Source of the DNA: RGIG5579 sp045543495 | GTDB taxonomy: Bacteria; Bacillota; Clostridia; Oscillospirales; SIG627 | Length of the DNA: 7,111 nt | Reading direction: 5' to 3' | Assembly (NCBI GenBank): GCA_045543495.1 | Contig: JAZQMO010000014.1 | Span: 1-7,111, forward strand | Shown: positions 1 to 6,404 of the stretch, one piece after another | Position numbering within the stretch: the first letter of the stretch is position 1 | How the letters are laid out: each line of letters opens with the position of its first letter | Position numbers and translations under genes: made by a program | The notes under the pieces: model-generated | What the model was told of the DNA's origin: nothing | The model's input: only the letters and a program-made list of their open reading frames with translations | Databases searched by the model: none

Positions 1-100
1 GAATTTGTGATATTACTTTACCGAGCATACAGAAATTATCGATGCAAAAACGATGGTTTTATTAAAATTGGTTAGAGACAAAGAGGTGAATTTTTTTGAA
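1..100. other. AT-rich flank without a supported gene
   Basis: Only 29 of the first 100 bases are G or C, clearly lower than the genes to the right. Plus-strand frame 1 is open from the window edge to a TAG at 73-75, and frame 3 to a TAA at 63-65, so either could be the last 20-24 codons of a gene lying to the left. Neither translation is recognisable and no ribosome binding site helps choose. The base composition would fit a gene tail or spacer of different origin, but that is inference. Confidence 0.4.
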
Positions 101-171
101 ATATGTAGGGGCCGACGTCCTCGACGGCCCGCAGGTTGTGGTCTTTGCCGCCTTTGGTCTGTGGCACAACC
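101..171. repeat. Intergenic palindromic module (two hairpins)
   Basis: A GC-rich block interrupts AT-rich sequence. The first hairpin pairs GGGCCG (109-114) with CGGCCC (125-130), continuing inward past an A/A mismatch with two more pairs around a TCCT loop. The second pairs GGTTGTG (134-140) with CACAACC (165-171) around 24 bases. Neither is followed by a T-run, so these are not ordinary terminators. From memory, blocks beginning GTAGGGGC and ending GCCCGCAGG recur between genes in clostridial gut genomes. That resemblance is unverified, and only one copy lies in this window. Confidence 0.4.
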
Positions 172-211
172 CTTAAAAGTTTCTCTTTTTTTCGTGCGAA
201 AAGTTTTTTGG

Positions 212-235
212 CCACCTTTTTTTCAAAAAAGGTGG
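212..235. repeat. Perfect 11-bp inverted repeat with AT core
   Basis: CCACCTTTTTT (212-222) is the exact reverse complement of AAAAAAGGTGG (225-235), separated by two bases. It would form a hairpin on either strand. No T-run follows on either strand, so termination is not its obvious role. It is preceded by a T-rich and A-rich tract (181-210) and lies about 100 bases past the end of the minus-strand operon, in the same intergenic mosaic as the hairpin at 109-130. Confidence 0.5.
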
Positions 236-250
236 GAATACAAACAAAAA

Positions 251-274
251 TAGGCTTTCCCACAGGAAAGCCTA
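251..274 (-). terminator. Intrinsic terminator, second in tandem after the operon
   Basis: TAGGCTTTCC (251-260) pairs perfectly with GGAAAGCCTA (265-274) around the loop CACA. Read on the minus strand, the stem is followed by TTTTTGTTTGTA, so it fits an intrinsic terminator for leftward transcription, backing up the one at 312-338. A close copy with the same flanks is found at 6969-6994, also in the path of leftward transcription past a minus-strand gene end. Confidence 0.65.
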
Positions 275-281
275 CCTCAAC

Positions 282-309
282 TTATCACTTATCACCCATC
301 ACTTTTCAC
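282..309. repeat. Four tandem copies of a 7-bp unit
   Basis: The plus strand reads TTATCAC, TTATCAC, CCATCAC, TTTTCAC in perfect register. Two units are identical and the others differ at two or one positions respectively. The array sits between the two leftward terminators. It is far too short for a CRISPR array and has no spacers. It may be a slippage-prone microsatellite or part of a dispersed intergenic element. Confidence 0.55.
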
Positions 310-311
310 TC

Positions 312-338
312 AAAAAAGGTTCCTCGAAGGCTCCTTTT
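312..338 (-). terminator. Intrinsic terminator of the topB operon
   Basis: On the minus strand, starting directly after the TGA stop at 339-341, AAAAAGG pairs with CCTTTTT. Inside lie a 2x2 internal loop and a short CCT/AGG stem closed by TCG. The 3' arm ends in six T residues (complement of 312-317). Position, stem and T-run fit a Rho-independent terminator for the whole operon. The A-run on the other side could give weak termination in the rightward direction too. Confidence 0.7.
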
Positions 339-1889
339 TCATTCCCCGTGGCGCTTGCCGTTGTAAAGGCCCATGGCCTGATCCAAACGGTCCGAGGCAA
401 ACAGACGAGCGGTGGAATACACATCCTCCATGGAAGCAATGATCTTATCCAGATCCTCCTTGGAGGGATTGGCCAAAACCCAATTCATCAGATCCCAGCC
501 GGGGGGAACCGCTCCCACCCCCATTTTGATGCGGGGGAAGGCATCGGAGGAAAGCTGCCCAATGACGGATTTGATGCCGTTGTGCCCTCCTGCGGAGCCG
601 GAGGGACGGATGCGAAAGACACCGGGCTCAAAATTGATATCGTCAAAAATCACAAGGATCTTCTGCGGGGGGATCTTATAGAAGGCGGCGGCCTCGCGAA
701 CGGACTCACCCGACAGATTCATAAAGGTTTGGGGCTTCATCAGAAGCACCTTTTTGCCCTCCAGCACCGCCTCGGCGACGAGGGCTCGGAAGCGCAGATT
801 CTTGATCTGCACCCCTTGGCGCAGGGCAATATAATCCAGCGCCATAAAGCCGCAGTTGTGGCGGTTGGCGGAATACTTTTCACCGGGATTGCCAAGACCC
901 ACGATAAGATACTCGGGTGCTGCCATTGTCATATCCTCATTTCTGATAGGTTCCCCATGGGGGCCGGGGTTGGGATGGGTTACGGTAACGGAATAAAAAT
1001 CGGGGCCAGGGGTGGCACGGCGCTCGAAAAGAGCGGTGGCGGATCTGCGATCCCGTCCCATTGCCCAAAAAAGAATCCCCAAAAGAAGGCTCAAGGCACA
1101 AAAGCCGATGCCCGCCAAGGCAAACAGGGCAAAGCTCTCGGACTCCTCCTCATAGCCGAAGAGGGATCCGCAGCGAACCAGATAATTGCCGAAATTAAAG
1201 CCTGCGTGGAGCAGCACCGAGGGCCACAGAGAGCCGCTTTGGTGTGCCACATAGCCCAAAAGAATACCAAGGGGCAGAGAAAAGGCGATCTGATAGGAAT
1301 TGCCGTGATTGAGAGCAAAAACAAGAGCCGCAATCAAAATGGCAAAGAAGGGGGGCATATGCTGCTTCAATTTATTCTGAATGATGCCGCGGCAGAGGAT
1401 CTCCTCCACCAAGGGCGCCATCACGCAGGCATAGACCATATCGGCCCACAGGGAGGGAGCGGCGGCGTTGATGGCCTCAAAGGTCTCCATATACTCCTCC
1501 TGCGACTGCATCACCGAGGGCAGAAGAGTCAGGATCACAGGCAGAGTGAGGGTGGTCACAAAATAGGCCCCAAGCCCCAAAAAGAGCCCTGCGAAGCCAT
1601 CGGCGGCACGGGGCGGGGTGGCAGACAGATCGGAAACGAGCCGTCCTCTTTTGATCAGGGCCAAAACTCCTAAGAAAAACAGAGCGGATAAAATGAGCAT
1701 TTCATAGAAAACGTGATTGTAGCCCTGCTCCACCAAGGGGATAGATTCGGACAGAGGCACCCCACGGTTCAAAACTCCCGCCGTGATCACCGCCTGTCCA
1801 ATAAAGGAGGCGGCCACCTGACAGACGAAAAACAGAAGGGTGTAAAGGGCGCATTGCAGGAGGGTCACTCCCAAATTTTTCTTTTTCAT
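339..1889 (-). CDS. pth: CPBP intramembrane protease fused in frame to peptidyl-tRNA hydrolase
   Basis: One uninterrupted 516-codon frame holds two families. Residues 1-277 are a hydrophobic CPBP (Abi/CAAX-protease) domain with about seven or eight membrane segments and the metal-site motifs E162-E163-x3-R167, F191-x3-H195 and H228-x3-N232. Residues 278-321 form a basic, proline-rich linker. Residues 322-516 are a full-length Pth (195 aa, usual for the family): GLGNPG at 331-336, catalytic His344 in RHN, the MNLSG asparagine, FDD aspartate and GGHNG asparagine. Pth cleaves the ester of peptidyl-tRNAs dropped by ribosomes and is normally a soluble essential enzyme. CPBP proteins cleave within membranes or act in bacteriocin handling and immunity; this one's substrate is unknown. 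AGGAG lies six bases before the ATG at 1889, 15 bases after the thiI stop. The families are clear; whether the cell makes a fusion, two proteins, or both is open because of the internal start at 926. Confidence 0.9.
   Translation of the reverse strand: MKKKNLGVTLLQCALYTLLFFVCQVAASFIGQAVITAGVLNRGVPLSESIPLVEQGYNHVFYEMLILSALFFLGVLALIKRGRLVSDLSATPPRAADGFAGLFLGLGAYFVTTLTLPVILTLLPSVMQSQEEYMETFEAINAAAPSLWADMVYACVMAPLVEEILCRGIIQNKLKQHMPPFFAILIAALVFALNHGNSYQIAFSLPLGILLGYVAHQSGSLWPSVLLHAGFNFGNYLVRCGSLFGYEEESESFALFALAGIGFCALSLLLGILFWAMGRDRRSATALFERRATPGPDFYSVTVTHPNPGPHGEPIRNEDMTMAAPEYLIVGLGNPGEKYSANRHNCGFMALDYIALRQGVQIKNLRFRALVAEAVLEGKKVLLMKPQTFMNLSGESVREAAAFYKIPPQKILVIFDDINFEPGVFRIRPSGSAGGHNGIKSVIGQLSSDAFPRIKMGVGAVPPGWDLMNWVLANPSKEDLDKIIASMEDVYSTARLFASDRLDQAMGLYNGKRHGE
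924..938 (-). promoter_or_regulatory. Internal ribosome binding site and start for free Pth
   Basis: Inside the CPBP-Pth frame, GAGG (935-938) stands eight bases before an in-frame ATG (924-926), whose product would begin MAAPEYLIVGLGNPG. That is where stand-alone Pth proteins normally begin, and it would give a 195-residue enzyme. A second ATG at 930-932 is too close to the GAGG to be favoured. This suggests that soluble Pth can be translated independently of the protease, but initiation inside an actively translated frame has to be shown experimentally. Confidence 0.55.
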
Positions 1890-1904
1890 ATTCTCTCCTA
1901 TGAC

Positions 1905-3077
1905 TTATCGGTCAATTCGCACAAATTCCAAATTGCGGTAGGCTTCCTCCTCCAAGGCCGCAAGGTCAAGCCTCTTTTCCTGCTCCTCGATTTCGGAAAG
2001 AGTGGGGCAAAGCTTGGGATGGCGGGGGGTAAATACGGTACAGCAATCCTCGAAAGGCAAAATGGAGGTCTCAAAGCAGTCAATGGCACGGCTGATACGC
2101 ACGATCTCCTCCTTATCCATTCCAATGAGGGGACGGAACACGGGCTTTGTGGCCACGGCATCGGTGCAGGCAAGAGCATCCATAGTCTGACTTGCCACCT
2201 GACCCAGACTCTCTCCCGTCACCAGCGCACCGCATTTCTGTCTCTCAGCCACACGGCAGGCGATCCGCATCATACTGCGGCGCAGAAGAATGGTGAAATA
2301 CTCCTCGTCACAGGCATCCTTTAAGGCAAGCTGCAGATCCGTGAGACGGCAAGAGGCAAAATTGACCGTATCGGTATATTCGCAAAGCTTTTTGGCCAGG
2401 GTCATAACCTTTTCCTTGGCACGCTCACTGGTATAGGGGAAGGATTCAAAGTGAAGGGCATCCACAAAGGCGCCTCGCTTGGCGATCTGAAAGCCCGCCA
2501 CGGGAGAATCAATGCCTCCCGACAGAAGCAAAAGGGCTCGGCCGCCGGTGCCGTAGGGCATTCCCCCCGCACCGGGGATCTTGCCTGCGTGAACATAGGC
2601 AAACTGATCCCGAATCTCCACCCAGACCACCTCTTCGGGGTGGTGCACGTCCACCTTGGGGGCTCTCTTTCCCAGAGTCTCCAGCACACAGGCTCCCACA
2701 AGACGGCTGATCTCGGGGGATTTCAAGGGGAATTTCTTATCGCTTCGGCGGGCATCTGCCTTAAAGGAGGCCTTGCCCACAAGCGTGGGTGCGATCTCCT
2801 CCCGCACCACCTTCAGGATCGCTCCCATTTCCTTTTCCACCCGATGGGCGATGGAAATGCTGACGATGCCGAAGATCTTTTCCATTTCCGGCAGGGCAAG
2901 ATCCAGAAGAAAATCGTCCTCACATTCCACAAACACCGTGGATTGAGAGGTAAACACCCGAAACTCGCCCAAGGGCTTGAGCTTTCTGCGGATCTGACGC
3001 AGGAGAACCGCATCAAAATAGCTTTTGTTGTCCCCTTTCAGGATCAACTCGCCGTATTTTAACAAAATAGATCTCAT
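1905..3077 (-). CDS. thiI: tRNA 4-thiouridine synthase ThiI, rhodanese-less form
   Basis: ThiI adenylates U8 of tRNA and replaces its oxygen with sulfur; in many bacteria it also supplies sulfur for the thiamine thiazole. The 390-residue protein has an N-terminal ferredoxin-like region (about 1-60), a THUMP RNA-binding domain (about 60-165), and a PP-loop ATP pyrophosphatase domain opening with SGGIDSP at 186-192. Asp190 and Lys322 match the essential Asp189 and Lys321 known from E. coli ThiI. Cys345-Cys346 lie where the sulfur-carrying Cys344 is expected. The protein stops near the end of the PP-loop domain, so the rhodanese domain of E. coli ThiI (482 aa) is absent, as in Bacillus. The start is supported by AAGGTGA, whose TGA is the stop of the upstream desulfurase, only three bases before the ATG. 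This coupling suggests that the neighbouring desulfurase donates the sulfur. Confidence 0.95.
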   Translation of the reverse strand: MRSILLKYGELILKGDNKSYFDAVLLRQIRRKLKPLGEFRVFTSQSTVFVECEDDFLLDLALPEMEKIFGIVSISIAHRVEKEMGAILKVVREEIAPTLVGKASFKADARRSDKKFPLKSPEISRLVGACVLETLGKRAPKVDVHHPEEVVWVEIRDQFAYVHAGKIPGAGGMPYGTGGRALLLLSGGIDSPVAGFQIAKRGAFVDALHFESFPYTSERAKEKVMTLAKKLCEYTDTVNFASCRLTDLQLALKDACDEEYFTILLRRSMMRIACRVAERQKCGALVTGESLGQVASQTMDALACTDAVATKPVFRPLIGMDKEEIVRISRAIDCFETSILPFEDCCTVFTPRHPKLCPTLSEIEEQEKRLDLAALEEEAYRNLEFVRIDR

Positions 3078-3080
3078 ATT

Positions 3081-4193
3081 TCACCTTACGATTTCTTTTA
3101 ATGTTCTTACAAATTCATCTGCTTCTTCTATGGTATTCATTCCCGAGAAGGACAGGCGCACGGTGCAATCCCGCTCCTTATCCGTGAGGCCGAAGCATTT
3201 TAATACGGGGCTTTGCCCGTGGTGCGAGGAGCAGGCGCTCCCCGAGGAAACGAAGATCTCCTGTTCCGACAGGGTATGAAGCAAAACCTCCGAGCGGAAG
3301 GAGGTTACCTGCAAAGAGAGAATGTGACAGGAGGGATCACGGGGGAGATTGAAGCAAACCTCATCCATCCCCGCAAGGCCCGACAGGATCCTTTGGCGAA
3401 CGGCGGCCATTTGCTCGGCATTGGCACGAAGGCTCTTTGCCGCTTCCTCCACGGCAACGCCGAAGGCCACAATGCCGAGAAGGTTCTCCGTTCCGTTTCG
3501 AATCCCCCTCTCCTGCCCGCCTCCCAACAGAAGGGAGGGAAGATTGACTCCCTTGCGGATATACAAGGCGCCCACGCCCTTGGGGCCGTGGATCTTATGG
3601 GAGGAAAGGCTCAAAAGGTCGATCCCTTGTCGCATCGGGAAAATGGGGGTCTTGCCAAAGCCCTGTACCCCATCGGAAAAGACGAGGCACTGAGGATTTT
3701 TTCTCTTGACGATGCGGGAGACGCCTGTCACATCGTAGCGGGCACCGGTCTCGTTGTTGGTGTGCATCACGGCGGCGAGGATGGTATCCTCTTTTGCCTC
3801 CCGTTCCACCTCGGCAAGGTCGATGGCCCCGCCCCTTGTGGAAAGGCGATGCACCAAAAAGCCCTCCTCCTCAAGCCGTTTCATACACTCCTCCACGGCG
3901 GGGTGCTCGGAATCGGTGGTGAGGATCCGCTTTCCGCGGCGGTGCAGCTTCTTCACGGCACCGAAAATGGCAAGATTATCGGCCTCGGTACCGCCCGAGG
4001 TAAAGACGATCTCGTCCTCCCTTGCGCCGAGGGCGGCGGCCACCTTACAGCGGGCCTCCTTCAGCCTTTTTTCCGACTCAAAGCCCAAGCGGTGCAGGGA
4101 TGAGGGATTGGCAAACAGCTCCATTTCCTCCCGCAAGGCACGCTTGACGGCCTCGGAAAGCGGGGTGGAGGCAGAATTATCAAAATAGATCAT
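3081..4193 (-). CDS. Cysteine desulfurase, NifS/IscS type, partner of ThiI
   Basis: A PLP-dependent enzyme that converts cysteine to alanine and holds the sulfur as a persulfide for transfer. The 370-residue sequence starts with the family signature YFDNSAST. It has TSGGTEADN at 65-73, His97 expected to stack on the cofactor, Asp174 and Gln177 of the cofactor site, Lys200 in SSHKIHGPKG as the Schiff-base lysine, and RNGTEN at 232-237. Cys321, in the loop SSGSACSSHHG, is the persulfide cysteine. Length and loop fit the NifS/IscS class. No IscU, IscA or other Fe-S scaffold gene lies nearby; the next gene, three bases away, is thiI. By analogy with the Bacillus NifZ-ThiI pair it is probably dedicated to tRNA thiolation, though a wider role cannot be excluded. 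Its binding site AAGGA overlaps the TAA stop of topB nine bases upstream. Confidence 0.92.
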   Translation of the reverse strand: MIYFDNSASTPLSEAVKRALREEMELFANPSSLHRLGFESEKRLKEARCKVAAALGAREDEIVFTSGGTEADNLAIFGAVKKLHRRGKRILTTDSEHPAVEECMKRLEEEGFLVHRLSTRGGAIDLAEVEREAKEDTILAAVMHTNNETGARYDVTGVSRIVKRKNPQCLVFSDGVQGFGKTPIFPMRQGIDLLSLSSHKIHGPKGVGALYIRKGVNLPSLLLGGGQERGIRNGTENLLGIVAFGVAVEEAAKSLRANAEQMAAVRQRILSGLAGMDEVCFNLPRDPSCHILSLQVTSFRSEVLLHTLSEQEIFVSSGSACSSHHGQSPVLKCFGLTDKERDCTVRLSFSGMNTIEEADEFVRTLKEIVR

Positions 4194-4202
4194 AGATTTT
4201 CC

Positions 4203-6284
4203 TTAAAATTCAAAATTTACCTTGCCCTCCTCGGCCAGAACCAAGCGGGCGGAAAATTCCTTTCCCGTGCGGGGGGAAACAAAGCCCGTCAGCAGATCGG
4301 TCTTGCCCTCCGAGAGAAGCTTTTTGGCCTGTGTCAGGCCGATGGCACGGGAGCAAATGGCAAGGTTGATGCGGAAGCGACAGCCCTCCTGCCAGCCGGA
4401 GCAGCCGTAGGAGTATTTGCCCTTGACCACGCTTTTGCCGCACAGGGGGCAGCTGCCTACCTCGTCACGGAAAAAGCCCGTATCCAAGCTTTCGTCCTCC
4501 ACCCCGCCAAAGACCCTGCGGATCTCCTTTTCGGCAATGGCAAGAGCATCGGGGATCTTCTTTTCCCCTCGGAACACCTGCTTTAAGGCCTTGCCCGTTT
4601 CGGCGGTTTTGTATTTATCCATACTGATGCCCATATAGGTCAGCTGCTCAATGAGGTATTTGCCGTCGGGCAGAATGGAGTACACGTCCTTTTTCAACTG
4701 AATGTAGCCGCTTTTGATGGCGTTTTCAATGATGCCCGTGCGGGTGGCCTCGGTGCCCAGCTCCAAGCCCTCGAACATGGCCTTGTAATCCTGGGTATCG
4801 TCCCCCTCGTCCTCCTGTGCCTTGGCCTTTTCCTCCCGAAAGGGATTTTTCAGGTAGTTGTTCAGGGTCTCAATGGTATAGTGCTTGGGGGGAGAGGTCT
4901 CCTTTTCCCGCACCTGAAAGTCCACGGGGAAGGCCTCGCCCACCTTTACATCGGGCAGAAATTTATCGTTTCGGGTGGAATCGTCAAAGCGGGTCCAGCC
5001 CTTTTCCAGAATCACGTTGCCCTTGAGGCTGAATTCCTCAATCTCCCCGCTTTTCAGCACCAATTCCGTTTTTTCGCACACACATTCCTCGGAGCAGAAC
5101 ACCGCCACGAAGCGGCGCAAAATGGCCTGATACACCGTTTTTTCCTCCTCGGTGAGGGCGCTTTTGTCGGGAATCTGAAAGGTGGGGGTGAGAGCGGAGT
5201 GGGATTCGATCTTGGAATCGTCAAAAATGGTTTTCTTGTCCTTGAAGACCACGGGATAGCCGATCTTCTGAAGATTGGATAAAATGGTTTTCATTTTATC
5301 CTTCTCGGCGGTGGCAAGATACTCGGAGTTGGTTCGGGGATAGGTCACATAGCCCTTTTCGTAGAGGGCCTGCACCACCCGAAGGGAATCGTCCATGGGC
5401 ATTTTGTATTTTTTGCCCAGCATATTTTGCAATTTGGAGAGAGAATAAAGCTTGCCGGGATTTAAGGAATCCTTTTTGCTCTTGCGGCTTTTCACAAGGC
5501 AGGGCACACCGTTTAAGGCGGCAGCGTATTCCTCGGCCTTCCCTCTCTCCTCCTTGGAGAATTTTTGCTTGGAGATGATCTCAAACCCGTCCTCGGATTT
5601 GGAGGAGATGCCGAAATAGATCTCGGGAGTGAATTTTTCAATGGACATATCCCGATCGTAAATGGCCTTCACAATGGGCACGATCACACGCCCCACTCTG
5701 AGAAGGGTGCCTGTTTTCAAGGTGGCAAAGCGGGTCAGGTTCACGCCGTAGAGCCAATCCAGATAGGTTCGGGCAAAGCCCTCGGAGGCCAGAAGATCGT
5801 ATTCCGACTCTGCCTTGCAATCGGCCAGAGCGGCACGGATGGTCTCGGGGGTCTGATCGGGGAGCCACAGGCGAAGCAAAGGCTTATTTTGGATCTCGGC
5901 GTGCTCCAGACACAGACGAATGATGATCTCCCCTTCCCGATCGGCGTCGCCTGCGTTGATAATGGCGTCAATATCCTCTCGGTGGCAGAGGCTTTTGATG
6001 GTCTCAAACTGCTCCCGAACGCCGCTGTCCACCGTACCGTTTTTATCCTTTTTCAGGGAAAAGCGGAATTTTTCGGGGAAGCAGGGAATATTCTCCATGC
6101 TCCAGCGGCCGCTTTCGGTCTTGCCGGTGTAATCCTCAATGTCACAAAGGGAGAACAGGTGCCCGAAGGCCCAGGTGACCACATACCCTTCCCCTTCCAG
6201 ATACCCGCGGCGCTTGGAAAGAGTGCCAATGGCAGAAGCAATATTTCGTGCAAGACTTGGTTTTTCCGCAATGATCAGGCGCAT
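4203..6284 (-). CDS. topB: DNA topoisomerase III (type IA)
   Basis: Type IA topoisomerases cut one DNA strand through a 5'-phosphotyrosine and pass another strand, relaxing negative supercoils and separating replication or recombination intermediates. This 693-residue protein begins with the TOPRIM motif IIAEKPS (Glu7) and has the acidic metal site GDADREGE (Asp113, Asp115, Glu117). The active-site motif YVTYPRT holds Tyr315 and Arg317; His362 is in SHSALTPT, and LGTEATR follows at 509-515. A four-cysteine zinc ribbon (C612, C615, C628, C635) precedes a C-terminal topoisomerase repeat ending in VNFEF. The usually near-invariant GRVQTP is here GRVIVP (198-203). An acidic stretch, about 483-500, precedes LGTEATR. 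The start has AAAGGAG seven to eight bases upstream. It is first in the operon. TopB homologues also occur on conjugative elements, but no transfer genes are seen here. Confidence 0.94.
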   Translation of the reverse strand: MRLIIAEKPSLARNIASAIGTLSKRRGYLEGEGYVVTWAFGHLFSLCDIEDYTGKTESGRWSMENIPCFPEKFRFSLKKDKNGTVDSGVREQFETIKSLCHREDIDAIINAGDADREGEIIIRLCLEHAEIQNKPLLRLWLPDQTPETIRAALADCKAESEYDLLASEGFARTYLDWLYGVNLTRFATLKTGTLLRVGRVIVPIVKAIYDRDMSIEKFTPEIYFGISSKSEDGFEIISKQKFSKEERGKAEEYAAALNGVPCLVKSRKSKKDSLNPGKLYSLSKLQNMLGKKYKMPMDDSLRVVQALYEKGYVTYPRTNSEYLATAEKDKMKTILSNLQKIGYPVVFKDKKTIFDDSKIESHSALTPTFQIPDKSALTEEEKTVYQAILRRFVAVFCSEECVCEKTELVLKSGEIEEFSLKGNVILEKGWTRFDDSTRNDKFLPDVKVGEAFPVDFQVREKETSPPKHYTIETLNNYLKNPFREEKAKAQEDEGDDTQDYKAMFEGLELGTEATRTGIIENAIKSGYIQLKKDVYSILPDGKYLIEQLTYMGISMDKYKTAETGKALKQVFRGEKKIPDALAIAEKEIRRVFGGVEDESLDTGFFRDEVGSCPLCGKSVVKGKYSYGCSGWQEGCRFRINLAICSRAIGLTQAKKLLSEGKTDLLTGFVSPRTGKEFSARLVLAEEGKVNFEF

Positions 6285-6314
6285 TGGCTTTCTCCTTTCC
6301 TCTCTTTACCCTTC

Positions 6315-6343
6315 AGTATAACACACTTTCACCGATTTTTCAA
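6315..6343 (-). promoter_or_regulatory. Sigma-A-type promoter of the topB operon
   Basis: On the minus strand, TTGAAA (6338-6343) and TATACT (6315-6320) each match the vegetative consensus at five of six positions and are separated by exactly 17 bases. Transcription should start near 6308, leaving a leader of roughly 24 bases that contains the topB ribosome binding site. No other promoter of this quality was noticed within the operon, though internal ones were not searched exhaustively. Confidence 0.75.
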
Positions 6344-6352
6344 CCATCTACA

Positions 6353-6381
6353 TTGACTCTCGTCCCCTTTTATGATAAGAT
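6353..6381 (+). promoter_or_regulatory. Extended -10 promoter of the DUF1934 gene
   Basis: TTGACT (6353-6358, five of six consensus positions) is followed after 17 bases by TAAGAT (6376-6381, four of six). An extended -10 TATG element lies directly upstream (6371-6374). Transcription should start near 6388, just before the binding site GGGAGG at 6394-6399. Its -35 box lies nine bases from the -35 box of the oppositely directed topB promoter. Confidence 0.65.
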
Positions 6382-6404
6382 TGCAGAAGAAATGGGAGGT
6401 TTTT

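Noticed and set aside
53..253. 66-codon plus-strand frame across the left intergenic region
   Set aside because: It passes through three hairpins and a low-complexity tract, has no binding site at its ATG, and the arginine- and phenylalanine-rich product reflects the repeat sequence.
282..309. Possible CRISPR-like array
   Set aside because: Units are 7 bases in direct contact with no spacers, and no cas genes are present.
348..1673. 441-codon plus-strand frame opposite CPBP-Pth
   Set aside because: It lies antisense to a gene with clear motifs, its translation is low-complexity (many G, H, Q, K) and matches nothing I know. Long antisense frames are expected from the GC-rich codon bias.
1905..3077. 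ThiI as a truncated gene
   Set aside because: The missing rhodanese domain is normal for Bacillota ThiI (about 400 residues); all PP-loop and THUMP features are present.
3213..4103. 296-codon plus-strand frame opposite the cysteine desulfurase
   Set aside because: Antisense shadow of a well-supported gene, with no recognisable motif.
4203..6284. topB as part of an integrative conjugative element
   Set aside because: No relaxase, integrase, type IV secretion or attachment site is seen, and the gene is tightly joined to housekeeping tRNA genes.
5565..6356. 263-codon plus-strand frame opposite topB
   Set aside because: Antisense shadow of topB that runs into the topB promoter; no family resemblance.
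6372..6404. Upstream ATG of the DUF1934 gene at 6372
   Set aside because: It lies within the predicted extended -10 region and has no binding site; the ATG at 6405 has GGGAGG at ideal distance.
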